From contig DJEW01000006.1 in assembly GCA_002431965.1 (NCBI GenBank), forward strand, positions 1-19,503: 19,503 bases of DNA, read 5' to 3'. The translations under genes and the position numbers were made by a program. Each line of letters begins with the position of its first letter. The stretch's first letter is position 1. The notes under the pieces were generated by a model. The model searched no databases, had not been told where the DNA came from, and was given only the letters and a program-made list of their open reading frames with translations. Source of the DNA: Clostridiales bacterium UBA5888. GTDB taxonomy: Bacteria; Bacillota; Clostridia; Oscillospirales; Oscillospiraceae. This document shows positions 1 to 6,175 of this stretch, in pieces.

Positions 1-23
1 TTTTTGACCGCGCTTTCCGCCGG

Positions 24-47
24 GCATTTTGAAAGTTCTCAAAATGC
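24..47. repeat. Perfect 9-bp inverted repeat downstream of spoIVB
   Basis: GCATTTTGA at 24-32 and TCAAAATGC at 39-47 form a perfect 9-bp stem with a 6-nt loop, 17 nt beyond the spoIVB stop on the minus strand. Read in that direction it is followed by GC-rich sequence, not a T-run, so it is not a standard intrinsic terminator. It could be an RNA 3'-end stabiliser, or it could lie at the start of the next minus-strand gene, since a minus-strand ATG sits in the downstream arm at 27-25. Positions 1-63 hold nothing else I can support. Confidence 0.4.
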
Positions 48-63
48 TGCTGCCGAAATATTT

Positions 64-1056
64 CTATGCCGCCTGCTCCAGCACGCCCGCCGAAGCGAGC
101 ATATCCTGTATGCTCACGCCGTAGCCGCGCGTAGGGTCGTTGACGAACACATGCGTCACCGCGCCCACGAGCCGTCCGCCCTGCAATATGGGGCTGCCTG
201 ACATGCCCTGCACTATACCGCCCGTCTGTGCGCACAGCGCCTGATCCACAACGGTCAGCATGACGTGCTCTCCCTCCGCGTCGCGGTAGATGCGGTTGAT
301 CTCGACCTTGTATTCACGCGGCTGGCTGCCGCTGACGGTGGAGACGATGGTCGCAGGTCCGGTTTTGATGGCGCCGGTCTCCGTCGTGCGCCCGCCGAAG
401 GCGGTGTACGCCTTGCCGAAGATGCCGTGGGCGGTGTTGCCCTCGATGCTGCCCAGCACGCGCTGCGTGTCCGCGCAGCCGTTAAGCTCGCCCGGCGCGC
501 CGGGTGCGCCGCGTGTGACGCTGACGATCTCCGCATCCGTTATGCTGCCCTCGCTGATCGGCATTTTCGTGCCGGTGTCCGCGTCGCTTATGCTGTGCCC
601 CAGTGCACCGTAGACCCCCGTCGCCGGGTCGCAGAATGTGAGCGTGCCGATGCCGGACACGCCGTCTCTCAGCCACATCCCCATCATCCACTGCCCCTCG
701 GCGTTCTGCACCGGCTGCACCGTGACGCGCAGTGTCTTCCCGCCGCGCTGCACGGTAAGCTCCGCGCCCGCGCCGTTGAGCGCGCCCACGGCGTCGATAA
801 GACCGGACGCCGTGTTGACCTCCTCGCCGTTTATCTTTTCTATAACGTCGCCCTTTTTCATGCCCGCGCTCTGCGCCGGGCTTTTCGCGCCGTCCGCCGT
901 TTCCACCTGCGTGAGTCCCGCGACGATAACGCCCTTCGTGCCCACCTGTATGCCCACTGCCTGTCCGCCGACCACAAGCTCCTGCGCCGACGCGGACGCG
1001 CCCAGTGCAGAGCACATGCAAAGGCAGAACAGCGTGGCGATCATTGCTTTTTTCAT
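64..1056 (-). CDS. spoIVB: SpoIVB-like peptidase (PDZ + S55 domain)
   Basis: The product is 330 aa. In Bacillus, SpoIVB is secreted from the forespore into the intermembrane space and cleaves SpoIVFA to start pro-sigma-K processing. An N-terminal signal segment (about residues 1-24, ending ASASAQ) is followed by a short conserved strand region (30-50), a PDZ domain (about 50-115, with the GMKKGDVIEKINGE ligand-groove segment) and an S55 peptidase domain (about 125-320). The S55 hallmarks are visible: ALGHSIS with the candidate catalytic His154, Asp271, and the serine motif GMSGSP at 284-289. The ATG at 1056 is preferred because GGGGAGGA lies about 10 nt upstream; an in-frame ATG eight codons earlier would overlap that site. 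At 330 aa it is shorter than the Bacillus protein (over 400 aa). It lies downstream of ruvX on the same strand. In many Firmicutes spo0A follows spoIVB; that position is outside this window. Confidence 0.9.
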   Translation of the reverse strand: MKKAMIATLFCLCMCSALGASASAQELVVGGQAVGIQVGTKGVIVAGLTQVETADGAKSPAQSAGMKKGDVIEKINGEEVNTASGLIDAVGALNGAGAELTVQRGGKTLRVTVQPVQNAEGQWMMGMWLRDGVSGIGTLTFCDPATGVYGALGHSISDADTGTKMPISEGSITDAEIVSVTRGAPGAPGELNGCADTQRVLGSIEGNTAHGIFGKAYTAFGGRTTETGAIKTGPATIVSTVSGSQPREYKVEINRIYRDAEGEHVMLTVVDQALCAQTGGIVQGMSGSPILQGGRLVGAVTHVFVNDPTRGYGVSIQDMLASAGVLEQAA

Positions 1057-1152
1057 GTATAAATATCCTCCCCGCCGCAAATTCTTTTTCTGTTTTTGCT
1101 GCCTTAATAGAGTATATGTCGATCGGGGAAAAATAAAGGAGGGTATTTATAC
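1057..1152 (-). promoter_or_regulatory. Inverted repeat that can mask the spoIVB ribosome-binding site
   Basis: The plus-strand segments 1057-1071 and 1138-1152 are inverted copies matching at 14 of 15 positions, 66 nt apart. In minus-strand RNA the 3' arm is GGAGGATATTTATAC, which contains the spoIVB Shine-Dalgarno site and ends directly before the ATG. The 5' arm, GTATAAATACCCTCC, lies about 34 nt after the ruvX stop. The 5' arm also overlaps a 15-bp palindrome, ATTTATA-C-TATAAAT, at 1145-1159. The pairing is seen in sequence; translational control is inference. Confidence 0.5.
1111..1118 (-). promoter_or_regulatory. Possible -10 element for spoIVB
   Basis: On the minus strand CATATACT (1118 to 1111) contains TATACT, a 5/6 match to the sigma-A -10 hexamer, and also resembles CATA-type -10 elements of sporulation sigma factors. 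No convincing -35 element lies 16-18 nt upstream. A start near 1104 would give a leader of about 48 nt that excludes the 5' arm of the inverted repeat. Confidence 0.25.
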
Positions 1153-1185
1153 TATAAATTGAAAAATTGTTTTTTGCCGCCCTTT

Positions 1186-1596
1186 TTACCGCAGCGAGCC
1201 GAGATACCCCTCAAGGATGAGGCTCGCGGCGACGGCGTCCACCGTGCGGCGGTGGGTACGCTCCTTTTTGCCCGCGGCATGGAGGATCGCGTGCGCCTCG
1301 ATGCTCGAGCGCCGCTCGTCCCAGAGCGTCACTGGTATGTCACAGCGCTCGCTCAAAAGCCCTGCAAGCCGGCGGCTCAGCTCGGCGCGCGGACCCTCGC
1401 TGCCGTCCATGTTGCGCGGGAGACCGAGCACGAAGCGCTCCACCCCGCGCACTTTTGCCTCGTCGCAGATGCGCTGCGCCGCGCGTTCCATGTTCCATTC
1501 CTGTATCGTCCACGCCTCGCCGCAGATAAGCCCCGTCGGGTCGGACACCGCCAGTCCCGTGCGCGCATCGCCGTAGTCTATCGCCATTATACGCAT
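1186..1596 (-). CDS. ruvX: Putative pre-16S rRNA nuclease / Holliday junction resolvase-like RuvX (YqgF)
   Basis: The product is 136 aa, the usual length for the YqgF/RuvX RNase H-like family, which is implicated in 16S rRNA 5'-end maturation and was earlier proposed to resolve Holliday junctions. The family pattern is complete: MRIMAIDYGDARTG with the first acidic residue Asp7, the LGLPRNMDGSEGPRA loop, LWDERRSS with the second acidic residue, and a C-terminal VDAVAASLILEGYL segment carrying the third. The ATG at 1596 is chosen because a GGGAGGGAG ribosome-binding site precedes it and the IDYG strand begins at the correct distance. Longer upstream reading is a shadow of folC. It starts 20 bp after the folC stop, so the two are probably co-transcribed. 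No intrinsic terminator is visible between ruvX and spoIVB. Confidence 0.93.
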   Translation of the reverse strand: MRIMAIDYGDARTGLAVSDPTGLICGEAWTIQEWNMERAAQRICDEAKVRGVERFVLGLPRNMDGSEGPRAELSRRLAGLLSERCDIPVTLWDERRSSIEAHAILHAAGKKERTHRRTVDAVAASLILEGYLGSLR

Positions 1597-1616
1597 AATA
1601 TGGCTCTCCCTCCCTT

Positions 1617-2882
1617 TCACTTCAGCCCGAAGCAGCCTCTGATCTCGCCCGCCATATACAGCGAGCCGACGGCGCACACGACGCCGTCCTCCCCCGCCGC
1701 ATCCTGCGCCGCGCCGACGCCTTCGCGTATCGAGGCGCAAACGCTCACGGGCTTTCCAAAGCGCTTCAGGCACTCGCCCAGCTTCTCCGCCGGGAGGGCG
1801 CGCGGGCTGTCGGGCGTGACGCAGACATATTCGTCCGCCGCAGCGTTGAGTATCTCCGTCATTTTCATGTAGTCCTTGTCCGCCAGCACGCCCATGAGCA
1901 GCACATGCCGCCTGCCCGGGAAGTATGCGCGGAGGTTGCCCGCCACGGTCTGGGCGCACTGCGGGTTATGCCCGCCGTCTACCACAAAATACGGGTCGTC
2001 CGCCACGATCTCAAACCGCGCCGGCCACGCGACGGCGTACAGACCGTGCTCCACATCGCTCTGGTCCAGCCTCCAGCCGCGTGCTCTGAGCACCTGCACC
2101 GTCTCTATGACCACGGCGGCGTTTCTGCGCTGATGCGCGCCGAGCAGCGGCAGGGCGTAAGCGTCGCCCTTATACGTGAACACCTGTCCGTCAAGGCTGT
2201 CGAATTCGCTCACAATTTGCGAAAAGTCCGCAATGTGCAGCGCCGCGCCCTGCTTTTCGCATTCCGCGCGGATAACCGCCGTCACGCTTTCGCTCTGTTC
2301 GTAGAGCACCGCATCGCACCCGGGCTTTATTATGCCCGCCTTTTCCCACGCTATCTTTTCCACGGTGCCGCCGAGCACCGCCGTGTGGTCAAGCCCGATG
2401 TTCATTATCACCGCCGCCTCTGGCGCGGCTATCACGTTCGTCGCGTCATACCGCCCGCCGAGTCCGACCTCCAGCACCACGACGTCGCACTTCTCCTCCG
2501 CAAACCACAAAAGCGCCGCCGCGGTCATAAGCTCAAACTCCGTGGGGTGCTCGTCCATAGCGTCCGCCAGCGGGCGCACGCGCGAGACGACGCCGGCGAG
2601 CGCGTCGTCGTCTATCTCCCTGCCGTTGATGCGCATGCGCTCGTTGAAGCGCGCAAGGTAGGGCGATGTGAAAAGTCCGGTTTTGTATCCGGCGGCGCGC
2701 AGCACGGAGGCAAGCATCGCCGAGGCGCTGCCCTTGCCGTTTGTTCCCGCGACGTGCACGAATTTCAGACCGTTCTGCACGTCGCCCAGGCGGTGCATCA
2801 GCTCGCCGATGCGCTCAAGCCCCGGCTTCGAGCCGAACCACGCCACGCCGTTTATATATTCCAACGCTTCCTTATAGTCCAT
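1617..2882 (-). CDS. folC: Bifunctional folylpolyglutamate synthase / dihydrofolate synthase
   Basis: The product is 421 aa. This Mur-ligase-family cytoplasmic enzyme adds L-glutamate to tetrahydrofolates with ATP, and in many bacteria also joins dihydropteroate to glutamate. The N-terminus (ALEYINGVAWFGSKPGLERI) is typical of FolC. The P-loop GTNGKGS is at 46-52 after FVHVA, followed by TGLFTSPYL and the FNERMRING omega-loop segment. The central VVLEVGLGGRYDATN motif and C-terminal DGGHNPQ (His305) are also present. The ATG at 2882 is favoured by GGGGATG about 6 nt upstream; further in-frame upstream sequence lacks family similarity. It is the first gene of a folC-ruvX pair and diverges from rpmG across about 255 bp. 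I could not define a convincing promoter for it. Whether it has both activities cannot be told from sequence alone. Confidence 0.95.
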   Translation of the reverse strand: MDYKEALEYINGVAWFGSKPGLERIGELMHRLGDVQNGLKFVHVAGTNGKGSASAMLASVLRAAGYKTGLFTSPYLARFNERMRINGREIDDDALAGVVSRVRPLADAMDEHPTEFELMTAAALLWFAEEKCDVVVLEVGLGGRYDATNVIAAPEAAVIMNIGLDHTAVLGGTVEKIAWEKAGIIKPGCDAVLYEQSESVTAVIRAECEKQGAALHIADFSQIVSEFDSLDGQVFTYKGDAYALPLLGAHQRRNAAVVIETVQVLRARGWRLDQSDVEHGLYAVAWPARFEIVADDPYFVVDGGHNPQCAQTVAGNLRAYFPGRRHVLLMGVLADKDYMKMTEILNAAADEYVCVTPDSPRALPAEKLGECLKRFGKPVSVCASIREGVGAAQDAAGEDGVVCAVGSLYMAGEIRGCFGLK

Positions 2883-2987
2883 AGTACATCCCCAATATGA
2901 TTTCTTTTGCGAACTGACTATATCACTAATGCGCCGCGGGCGCAAGCAAAGCCTTGTATTTTCAACAAATTTCAGCGAAAAAAGTTG

Positions 2988-3016
2988 TTGACGCAGAGTG
3001 TGCGCTGTGATATATT
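2988..3016 (+). promoter_or_regulatory. Sigma-A promoter of the rpmG-secE-nusG-rplK-rplA operon
   Basis: TTGACG at 2988-2993, a 17-bp spacer and TATATT at 3011-3016 form a near-consensus vegetative promoter. Transcription would start near 3023 and leave a leader of about 115 nt before rpmG. This fits the high expression expected of a translation/transcription operon. Confidence 0.8.
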
Positions 3017-3024
3017 ATGTATTA

Positions 3025-3111
3025 CCTGTCGACCGAGAGGTCTATTTTTGCGCGCGTTTTTGCGCGGACAGGGAGGCAATGCCGGCGCGCCCGGGTAATC
3101 GGACAAGCCGG
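3025..3111 (+). promoter_or_regulatory. Structured 5' leader of the rpmG operon (candidate three-way junction)
   Basis: By eye, CCTGTC (3025-3030) pairs with GACAGG (3067-3072). This closes a junction that holds GACC-gaga-GGTC (3031-3042, GNRA-type loop) and CGCGC-gttttt-GCGCG (3051-3066), joined by a U-rich linker. Helix ends abut with no unpaired nucleotides at 3030/3031 and 3066/3067. A further hairpin, CCGGC (3082-3086) with GCCGG (3107-3111), follows. No named riboswitch or leader family is recognised. Confidence 0.45.
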
Positions 3112-3137
3112 TAAATAAAATAGGAGGTGCCGAAAAA

Positions 3138-3299
3138 ATGGCTGCTGACGCAAGGATCAAGATCACCCTTAGATGCGAAGAATGCAAGCAGAGAAACTAC
3201 AACACGGTCAAGAACAAGAAGAACACCACCGACCGTTTGGAGCGCAACAAGTATTGCCCCTTCTGCAGAAAGCACACCAAGCACGTGGAAACAAAGTAA
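3138..3299 (+). CDS. rpmG: 50S ribosomal protein L33, zinc-binding type
   Basis: The product is 53 aa, the normal length for L33. It starts with an ATG 8 nt after a strong AGGAGGTG site (3122-3129). The body, ARIKITLRCEECKQRNY followed by NTTDRLERNKYCPFCRKHT, is typical of L33 in Firmicutes. The four zinc-ribbon cysteines are all present (Cys13, Cys16, Cys40, Cys43), so this is the zinc-dependent C+ form rather than the zinc-free C- paralogue induced in zinc starvation. It is the first gene of the operon with secE and nusG, an arrangement that is very common in Firmicutes. Confidence 0.96.
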   Translation: MAADARIKITLRCEECKQRNYNTVKNKKNTTDRLERNKYCPFCRKHTKHVETK

Positions 3300-3320
3300 A
3301 GTCTGAAAGGATGCGTGAAA

Positions 3321-3593
3321 ATGGCTGAAGAAAAGAAGACGAACTCCGCTCCTGCAAAGCCTGTCACCGCCGTCAAGAAGGACGATACCAAGCCCGGCTT
3401 CTTCAAGAGGATCGGCAAGTGGTTCCGCGAGATGAAAAGCGAGCTGAAAAAGGTCATATGGCCCACGCCGAAGACTCTTCTCAACAACGTGCTCGTCTCC
3501 GTCGTGATGATGGTGGCTTCCGCAATAGTTATCTGGGGCTTTGACGAGCTGGCGCAGATGCTCGTCAGGGCGCTGTTTACACTGGCGGGTTAA
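3321..3593 (+). CDS. secE: Preprotein translocase subunit SecE
   Basis: The product is 90 aa, the short single-span form usual outside Gammaproteobacteria. SecE clamps SecY in the SecYEG protein-export channel. A charged, low-complexity N-terminus (residues 1-25) precedes the conserved amphipathic helix (FFKRIGKWFREMKSELKKVIWP, about 27-48). One transmembrane helix follows (about 53-75, VLVSVVMMVASAIVIWGF). The ATG at 3321 is favoured over a GTG two codons upstream because GAAAGGA at 3305-3311 is correctly spaced only for the ATG. It lies between rpmG and nusG, the classical order. Confidence 0.95.
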   Translation: MAEEKKTNSAPAKPVTAVKKDDTKPGFFKRIGKWFREMKSELKKVIWPTPKTLLNNVLVSVVMMVASAIVIWGFDELAQMLVRALFTLAG

Positions 3594-3597
3594 AGAC

Positions 3598-4122
3598 ATG
3601 GCCGAAGAAGCAAAATGGTACGTAGTGCATACGTACTCCGGTTATGAAAACGCAGTGGCAGCCGCGGTTATGAAGGCGGCTGAAAACCGCAGAATGACAG
3701 ACCTGATCAGAGAGGTCAGCATTCCCCTCGAGACCGTCACGGAGATCACGGACGGCAAGGAGAAAACCGTCGAGCGCAAGGTCTTCCCCGGCTACGTGCT
3801 GGTGAAGATGATCCTCACGGACGAAAGCTGGCATCTGATCCACAATGTCCGCGGTGCAACGGGCTTCGTCGGCTCGGACGGCAAGGCCATCCCCCTGACG
3901 GAGCAGGAAATTTACGATCTGGGTGTCGAACACAAGGAGATCGTCGTGGGCTATGAGCTTGGCGACGAGGTCAGGGTAAACGACGGTCCTCTGGCCGGCT
4001 TCAACGGCATCGTGGAGGAGCTCGAGCCCGAAAAGAACAGGGTTCGTGTGGTCGTCTCCATGTTCGGCAGGGAGACTCCGGTGGATCTGGAGCTCGATCA
4101 GGTCGATGCAATCAAAGAATAA
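3598..4122 (+). CDS. nusG: Transcription termination/antitermination factor NusG
   Basis: The product is 174 aa. NusG binds RNA polymerase through its N-terminal NGN domain and modulates pausing, Rho-dependent termination and transcription-translation coupling. The NGN domain (about 1-115) opens with KWYVVHTYSGYENAV and contains VERKVFPGYVLVKM and VRGATGFVG. The C-terminal KOW domain (about 120-174) contains GDEVRVNDGPLAGFNGIVEE. The ATG at 3598 is used because the protein aligns with the family from MAEEAKWYVV. It begins 4 nt after the secE stop with no strong ribosome-binding site, suggesting translational coupling to secE. The open frame continues upstream into secE, but that part is a shadow. 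Confidence 0.96.
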   Translation: MAEEAKWYVVHTYSGYENAVAAAVMKAAENRRMTDLIREVSIPLETVTEITDGKEKTVERKVFPGYVLVKMILTDESWHLIHNVRGATGFVGSDGKAIPLTEQEIYDLGVEHKEIVVGYELGDEVRVNDGPLAGFNGIVEELEPEKNRVRVVVSMFGRETPVDLELDQVDAIKE

Positions 4123-4141
4123 TAAGAAAGAGGTGCTGTAA

Positions 4142-4567
4142 ATGGCACAGAAAGTAGTAGGATACGTTAGATTCCAGGTTCCTGCCGGCAAGGCGACTCC
4201 GGCGCCCCCCGTCGGACCGGCTCTCGGTCAGTACGGCGTTAACATCGGTCAGTTCACAAAGGACTTCAACGAGCGCACCAAAAACGACATGGGCATGATG
4301 ATCCCCGTCGTCATCACCGTGTACTCCGACCGCAGCTTCACCTTCATCACCAAGACTCCTCCTGCCGCACTGCTCATCAAGAAGGCCTGCGGCATTGAGA
4401 CCGCTTCCGGCGTTCCCCAGAGAGACAAGGTCGCGACCATCAGCAAGGAAGACGTCCGCAAGATCGCCGAGCAGAAAATGCCCGACCTCAACTGCACCGA
4501 CATCGAGTCCGCAATGAGCATGATCGCGGGCACGTGCCGCTCCATGGGCGTCATCGTCGGCGACTGA
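4142..4567 (+). CDS. rplK: 50S ribosomal protein L11
   Basis: The product is 141 aa, exactly the usual length. L11 binds the GTPase-associated region of 23S rRNA with the L10/L7/L12 stalk and is needed for RelA-type stringent signalling. The proline-rich N-terminal signature (PAGKATPAPPVGPALGQYGV) and the FTKDFNERT segment are intact. The C-terminal RNA-binding domain (about 70-141) contains PPAALLIKKACGI and the closing helix MSMIAGTCRSMGVIV. It starts 19 nt after nusG, with GAAAGAGGTG just upstream. Confidence 0.97.
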   Translation: MAQKVVGYVRFQVPAGKATPAPPVGPALGQYGVNIGQFTKDFNERTKNDMGMMIPVVITVYSDRSFTFITKTPPAALLIKKACGIETASGVPQRDKVATISKEDVRKIAEQKMPDLNCTDIESAMSMIAGTCRSMGVIVGD

Positions 4568-4578
4568 GCCGGCAGCAG

Positions 4579-4625
4579 GGCATGAATGCCTGACGTGGGA
4601 GGATTTATCCATCCGACTCAACCAC
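4579..4625 (+). promoter_or_regulatory. rplK-rplA intercistronic hairpins (candidate L1 autoregulatory site)
   Basis: Between rplK and rplA, GGCAT-ga-ATGCC (4579-4590) is followed by GTGG (4595-4598) paired with CCAC (4622-4625). That outer stem encloses GGAGGAT facing ATCCATCC. A GTGGGAGG...CCAC element before rplA recurs in Firmicutes, and L1 is an established translational repressor of its operon. That this hairpin is the L1 target here is inference; it has no T-run, so it is not a terminator. Confidence 0.4.
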
Positions 4626-4645
4626 ATTTTTAGGAGGAAAACAAA

Positions 4646-5338
4646 GTGTTCAGAAGTAAAAATTATAAAGAGAGCTCCAAGCTCATAGATAAACAGGCAC
4701 TCTACGATCCCATGGAAGCGCTCACCCTCGTCTGCAACGCCAGCAAGGCAAAGTTTGACGAGACCGTTGAGCTGCACGTCAAGCTCGGCGTTGACGGCCG
4801 TCACGCCGACCAGCAGGTCCGCGGCGCTATCGTTCTCCCCAACGGCACCGGCAAGTCCGTGCGCGTGCTGTGCTTCTGCAAGCCCGAGCGCGTTGAGGAA
4901 GCCATGGAGGCCGGCGCAGACTATGCCGGCGGCATGGAGCTTGTTGAGAGGATCCAGAAAGAGAACTGGTTTGAGTTTGACACCGTTATCGCCAGCCCCG
5001 ACATGATGGGCATCGTCGGCCGTCTCGGTAAGACCCTCGGTCCCAAGGGGCTGATGCCGTCCCCGAAGGCGGGCACCGTCACCCCCAACATCAAGCAGGC
5101 CATCAACGAGGCGAAAGCCGGTAAGGTCGAGTACCGTCTGGACAAGACCAACATCATCCACTGCCCCATCGGCAAGGTCAGCTTCGGCGCGCAGAAGCTT
5201 TATGAGAACTACGCCGCTCTCATCGGCGCCATCATCAAGGCAAAGCCCGCGTCCGCAAAGGGTCAGTACATCAAGTCCTGCGTCACCGCCTCCACCATGG
5301 GTCCCGGCGTGAAGATCAACGCCCAGAAGCAGCTGTGA
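4646..5338 (+). CDS. rplA: 50S ribosomal protein L1
   Basis: The product is 230 aa, full family length. L1 forms the mobile stalk that helps release deacylated tRNA from the E site and represses translation of its own mRNA. Recognisable segments are the N-terminal lysine-rich KNYKESSKLID, ETVELHVKLGVD, QQVRGAIVLPNGTGK, the SPDMMGIVGRLGKTLGPKGLMPSPK signature region, and the C-terminal YIKSCVTASTMGPGVKI. It initiates with GTG at 4646. A strong TAGGAGGAAA site ends about 5 nt before that codon and no in-frame ATG fits the family start. It is the last gene of this operon; a strong terminator follows, so rplJ-rplL-rpoBC are not downstream. Confidence 0.97.
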   Translation: MFRSKNYKESSKLIDKQALYDPMEALTLVCNASKAKFDETVELHVKLGVDGRHADQQVRGAIVLPNGTGKSVRVLCFCKPERVEEAMEAGADYAGGMELVERIQKENWFEFDTVIASPDMMGIVGRLGKTLGPKGLMPSPKAGTVTPNIKQAINEAKAGKVEYRLDKTNIIHCPIGKVSFGAQKLYENYAALIGAIIKAKPASAKGQYIKSCVTASTMGPGVKINAQKQL

Positions 5339-5368
5339 GCTGATATACGCAGACTTCATAAACGCCAT

Positions 5369-5396
5369 AAAACCGCCTCGAATTCGAGGCGGTTTT
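5369..5396 (+). terminator. Intrinsic terminator after rplA
   Basis: CCGCCTCG (5373-5380), an AATT centre and CGAGGCGG (5385-5392) form a perfect 20-nt palindrome flanked by AAAA and TTTT. The symmetric A/T flanks suit termination in both directions, though only the plus-strand operon ends here. Confidence 0.9.
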
Positions 5397-5440
5397 CCGT
5401 TTACCTTTCATTTCCCCATAATTACTTCACATTCTTGCAA

Positions 5441-5469
5441 TGGACATTTTGCGCGGTGTATTGTATAAT
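5441..5469 (+). promoter_or_regulatory. Sigma-A promoter of the 5502-7941 operon
   Basis: TGGACA (5441-5446, 5 of 6 matches), a 17-bp spacer and the perfect -10 element TATAAT (5464-5469) form a strong vegetative promoter. The predicted start near 5476 leaves a short leader before the 5502 gene, with AAGGAG at 5488-5493. Confidence 0.8.
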
Positions 5470-5501
5470 ATCTGGTACACTGGAATTAAGGAGTGTTTAC
5501 C

Positions 5502-6173
5502 ATGAAAAACAAGCTTGTTGCTGTTCTCTTTATAGTCGTGTTTGTGCTGCTCGTGGCGGTGATATTCTCGCTTCTCAACGACGGGCAGGACACCACCAGC
5601 ATCGACGATGTGCGTCTTGACGCGAAGGAGACGCAGTCTACCGTCGTCACCTCCGTGCCGACGTTCGCGCCCGCGGAGGCGACCGCAGAGCCTACGCTCC
5701 TCCCCCTGCCGATGGAAACGCCCGCACCCACGCCCATCCCCACGCCCACGCCTGCACCCACGCCCACGCCCGTTCCTGCCGGAACGGAGCTTGGCAGCGG
5801 CAGCTTTGAATCCGCCTCCCCGGTGCAGGGGCTTAATATCGTGGCGGACTGGTCGGCAAAGTCCGTGGACGACAGCACCGTCGCCGTCACCGTCACCGTC
5901 AGCACCATGTCATACAGCCTGCACCTTGAGCCGGCGCGTTCGCTGAACATCGCGCTCAACGGGGAGTATGCCACGCTCGATGTCGGCGCGATCACCTATG
6001 ACGGCAACACCATGGCGAAAAACGAGCTGGCGTCCAAAACGTTCAATGTCGATCTGCCCGTGGGCAGCTCGAATTCCTACACGCTCTCGGTGGAGTGGCA
6101 CTTCGGCGGCGCATATATGAACACGCCCATCGACGTGCTCGAGTGCGGCGGCAGCATCAGCCTTGTGAGATAA
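5502..6173 (+). CDS. Membrane-anchored protein of unknown function with Pro/Thr linker
   Basis: I do not recognise this 223-aa protein. It starts at an ATG 8 nt after AAGGAG. One N-terminal hydrophobic helix (about residues 5-25) has no lipobox cysteine, so it is a membrane anchor or uncleaved signal. An acidic stretch (27-45) follows, then a Pro/Thr-rich linker (about 52-93; PTP repeats at 72-92) typical of extracytoplasmic stalks. The C-terminal domain (about 95-223) is rich in Thr, Ser and alternating hydrophobics (VAVTVTVSTMSYSLHL, YTLSVEWHFGG), suggesting an all-beta Ig-like fold. It is first in an operon, 2 nt upstream of nth, so translation of nth is probably coupled to it. A cell-surface role is inferred from topology only; nothing indicates a catalytic function. 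Confidence 0.75.
   Translation: MKNKLVAVLFIVVFVLLVAVIFSLLNDGQDTTSIDDVRLDAKETQSTVVTSVPTFAPAEATAEPTLLPLPMETPAPTPIPTPTPAPTPTPVPAGTELGSGSFESASPVQGLNIVADWSAKSVDDSTVAVTVTVSTMSYSLHLEPARSLNIALNGEYATLDVGAITYDGNTMAKNELASKTFNVDLPVGSSNSYTLSVEWHFGGAYMNTPIDVLECGGSISLVR
5719..5772 (+). repeat. Low-complexity CCCACGCC-type repeat encoding the Pro/Thr stalk
   Basis: Degenerate copies of CCCACGCC and CCTGCACC encode alternating Pro-Thr and Pro-Ala residues (72-92) of the 5502 protein. Such tracts are prone to slippage, so stalk length may differ between strains. Confidence 0.7.
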
Positions 6174-6175
6174 GC

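Noticed and set aside
265..1062. 265-codon plus-strand open frame
   Set aside because: It is antisense to spoIVB, whose PDZ and GMSGSP motifs establish the coding strand.
1159..1872. Plus-strand frame preceded by AAAGGAGGG at 1136
   Set aside because: The apparent ribosome-binding site is the inverted copy of the spoIVB site. The frame begins at a TTG, is antisense to ruvX and folC, and has no recognisable domain.
2883..2987. Possible folC promoter on the minus strand (TATAGT about 50 nt upstream of the start)
   Set aside because: No -35 element lies 16-18 bp upstream; the expected position is GC-rich. A GCGCC/GGCGC palindrome at 2931-2943 is noted but too short to interpret.
4112..5368. 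418-codon minus-strand open frame
   Set aside because: It is antisense to rplK and rplA and crosses their regulatory gap. No family resemblance was seen.
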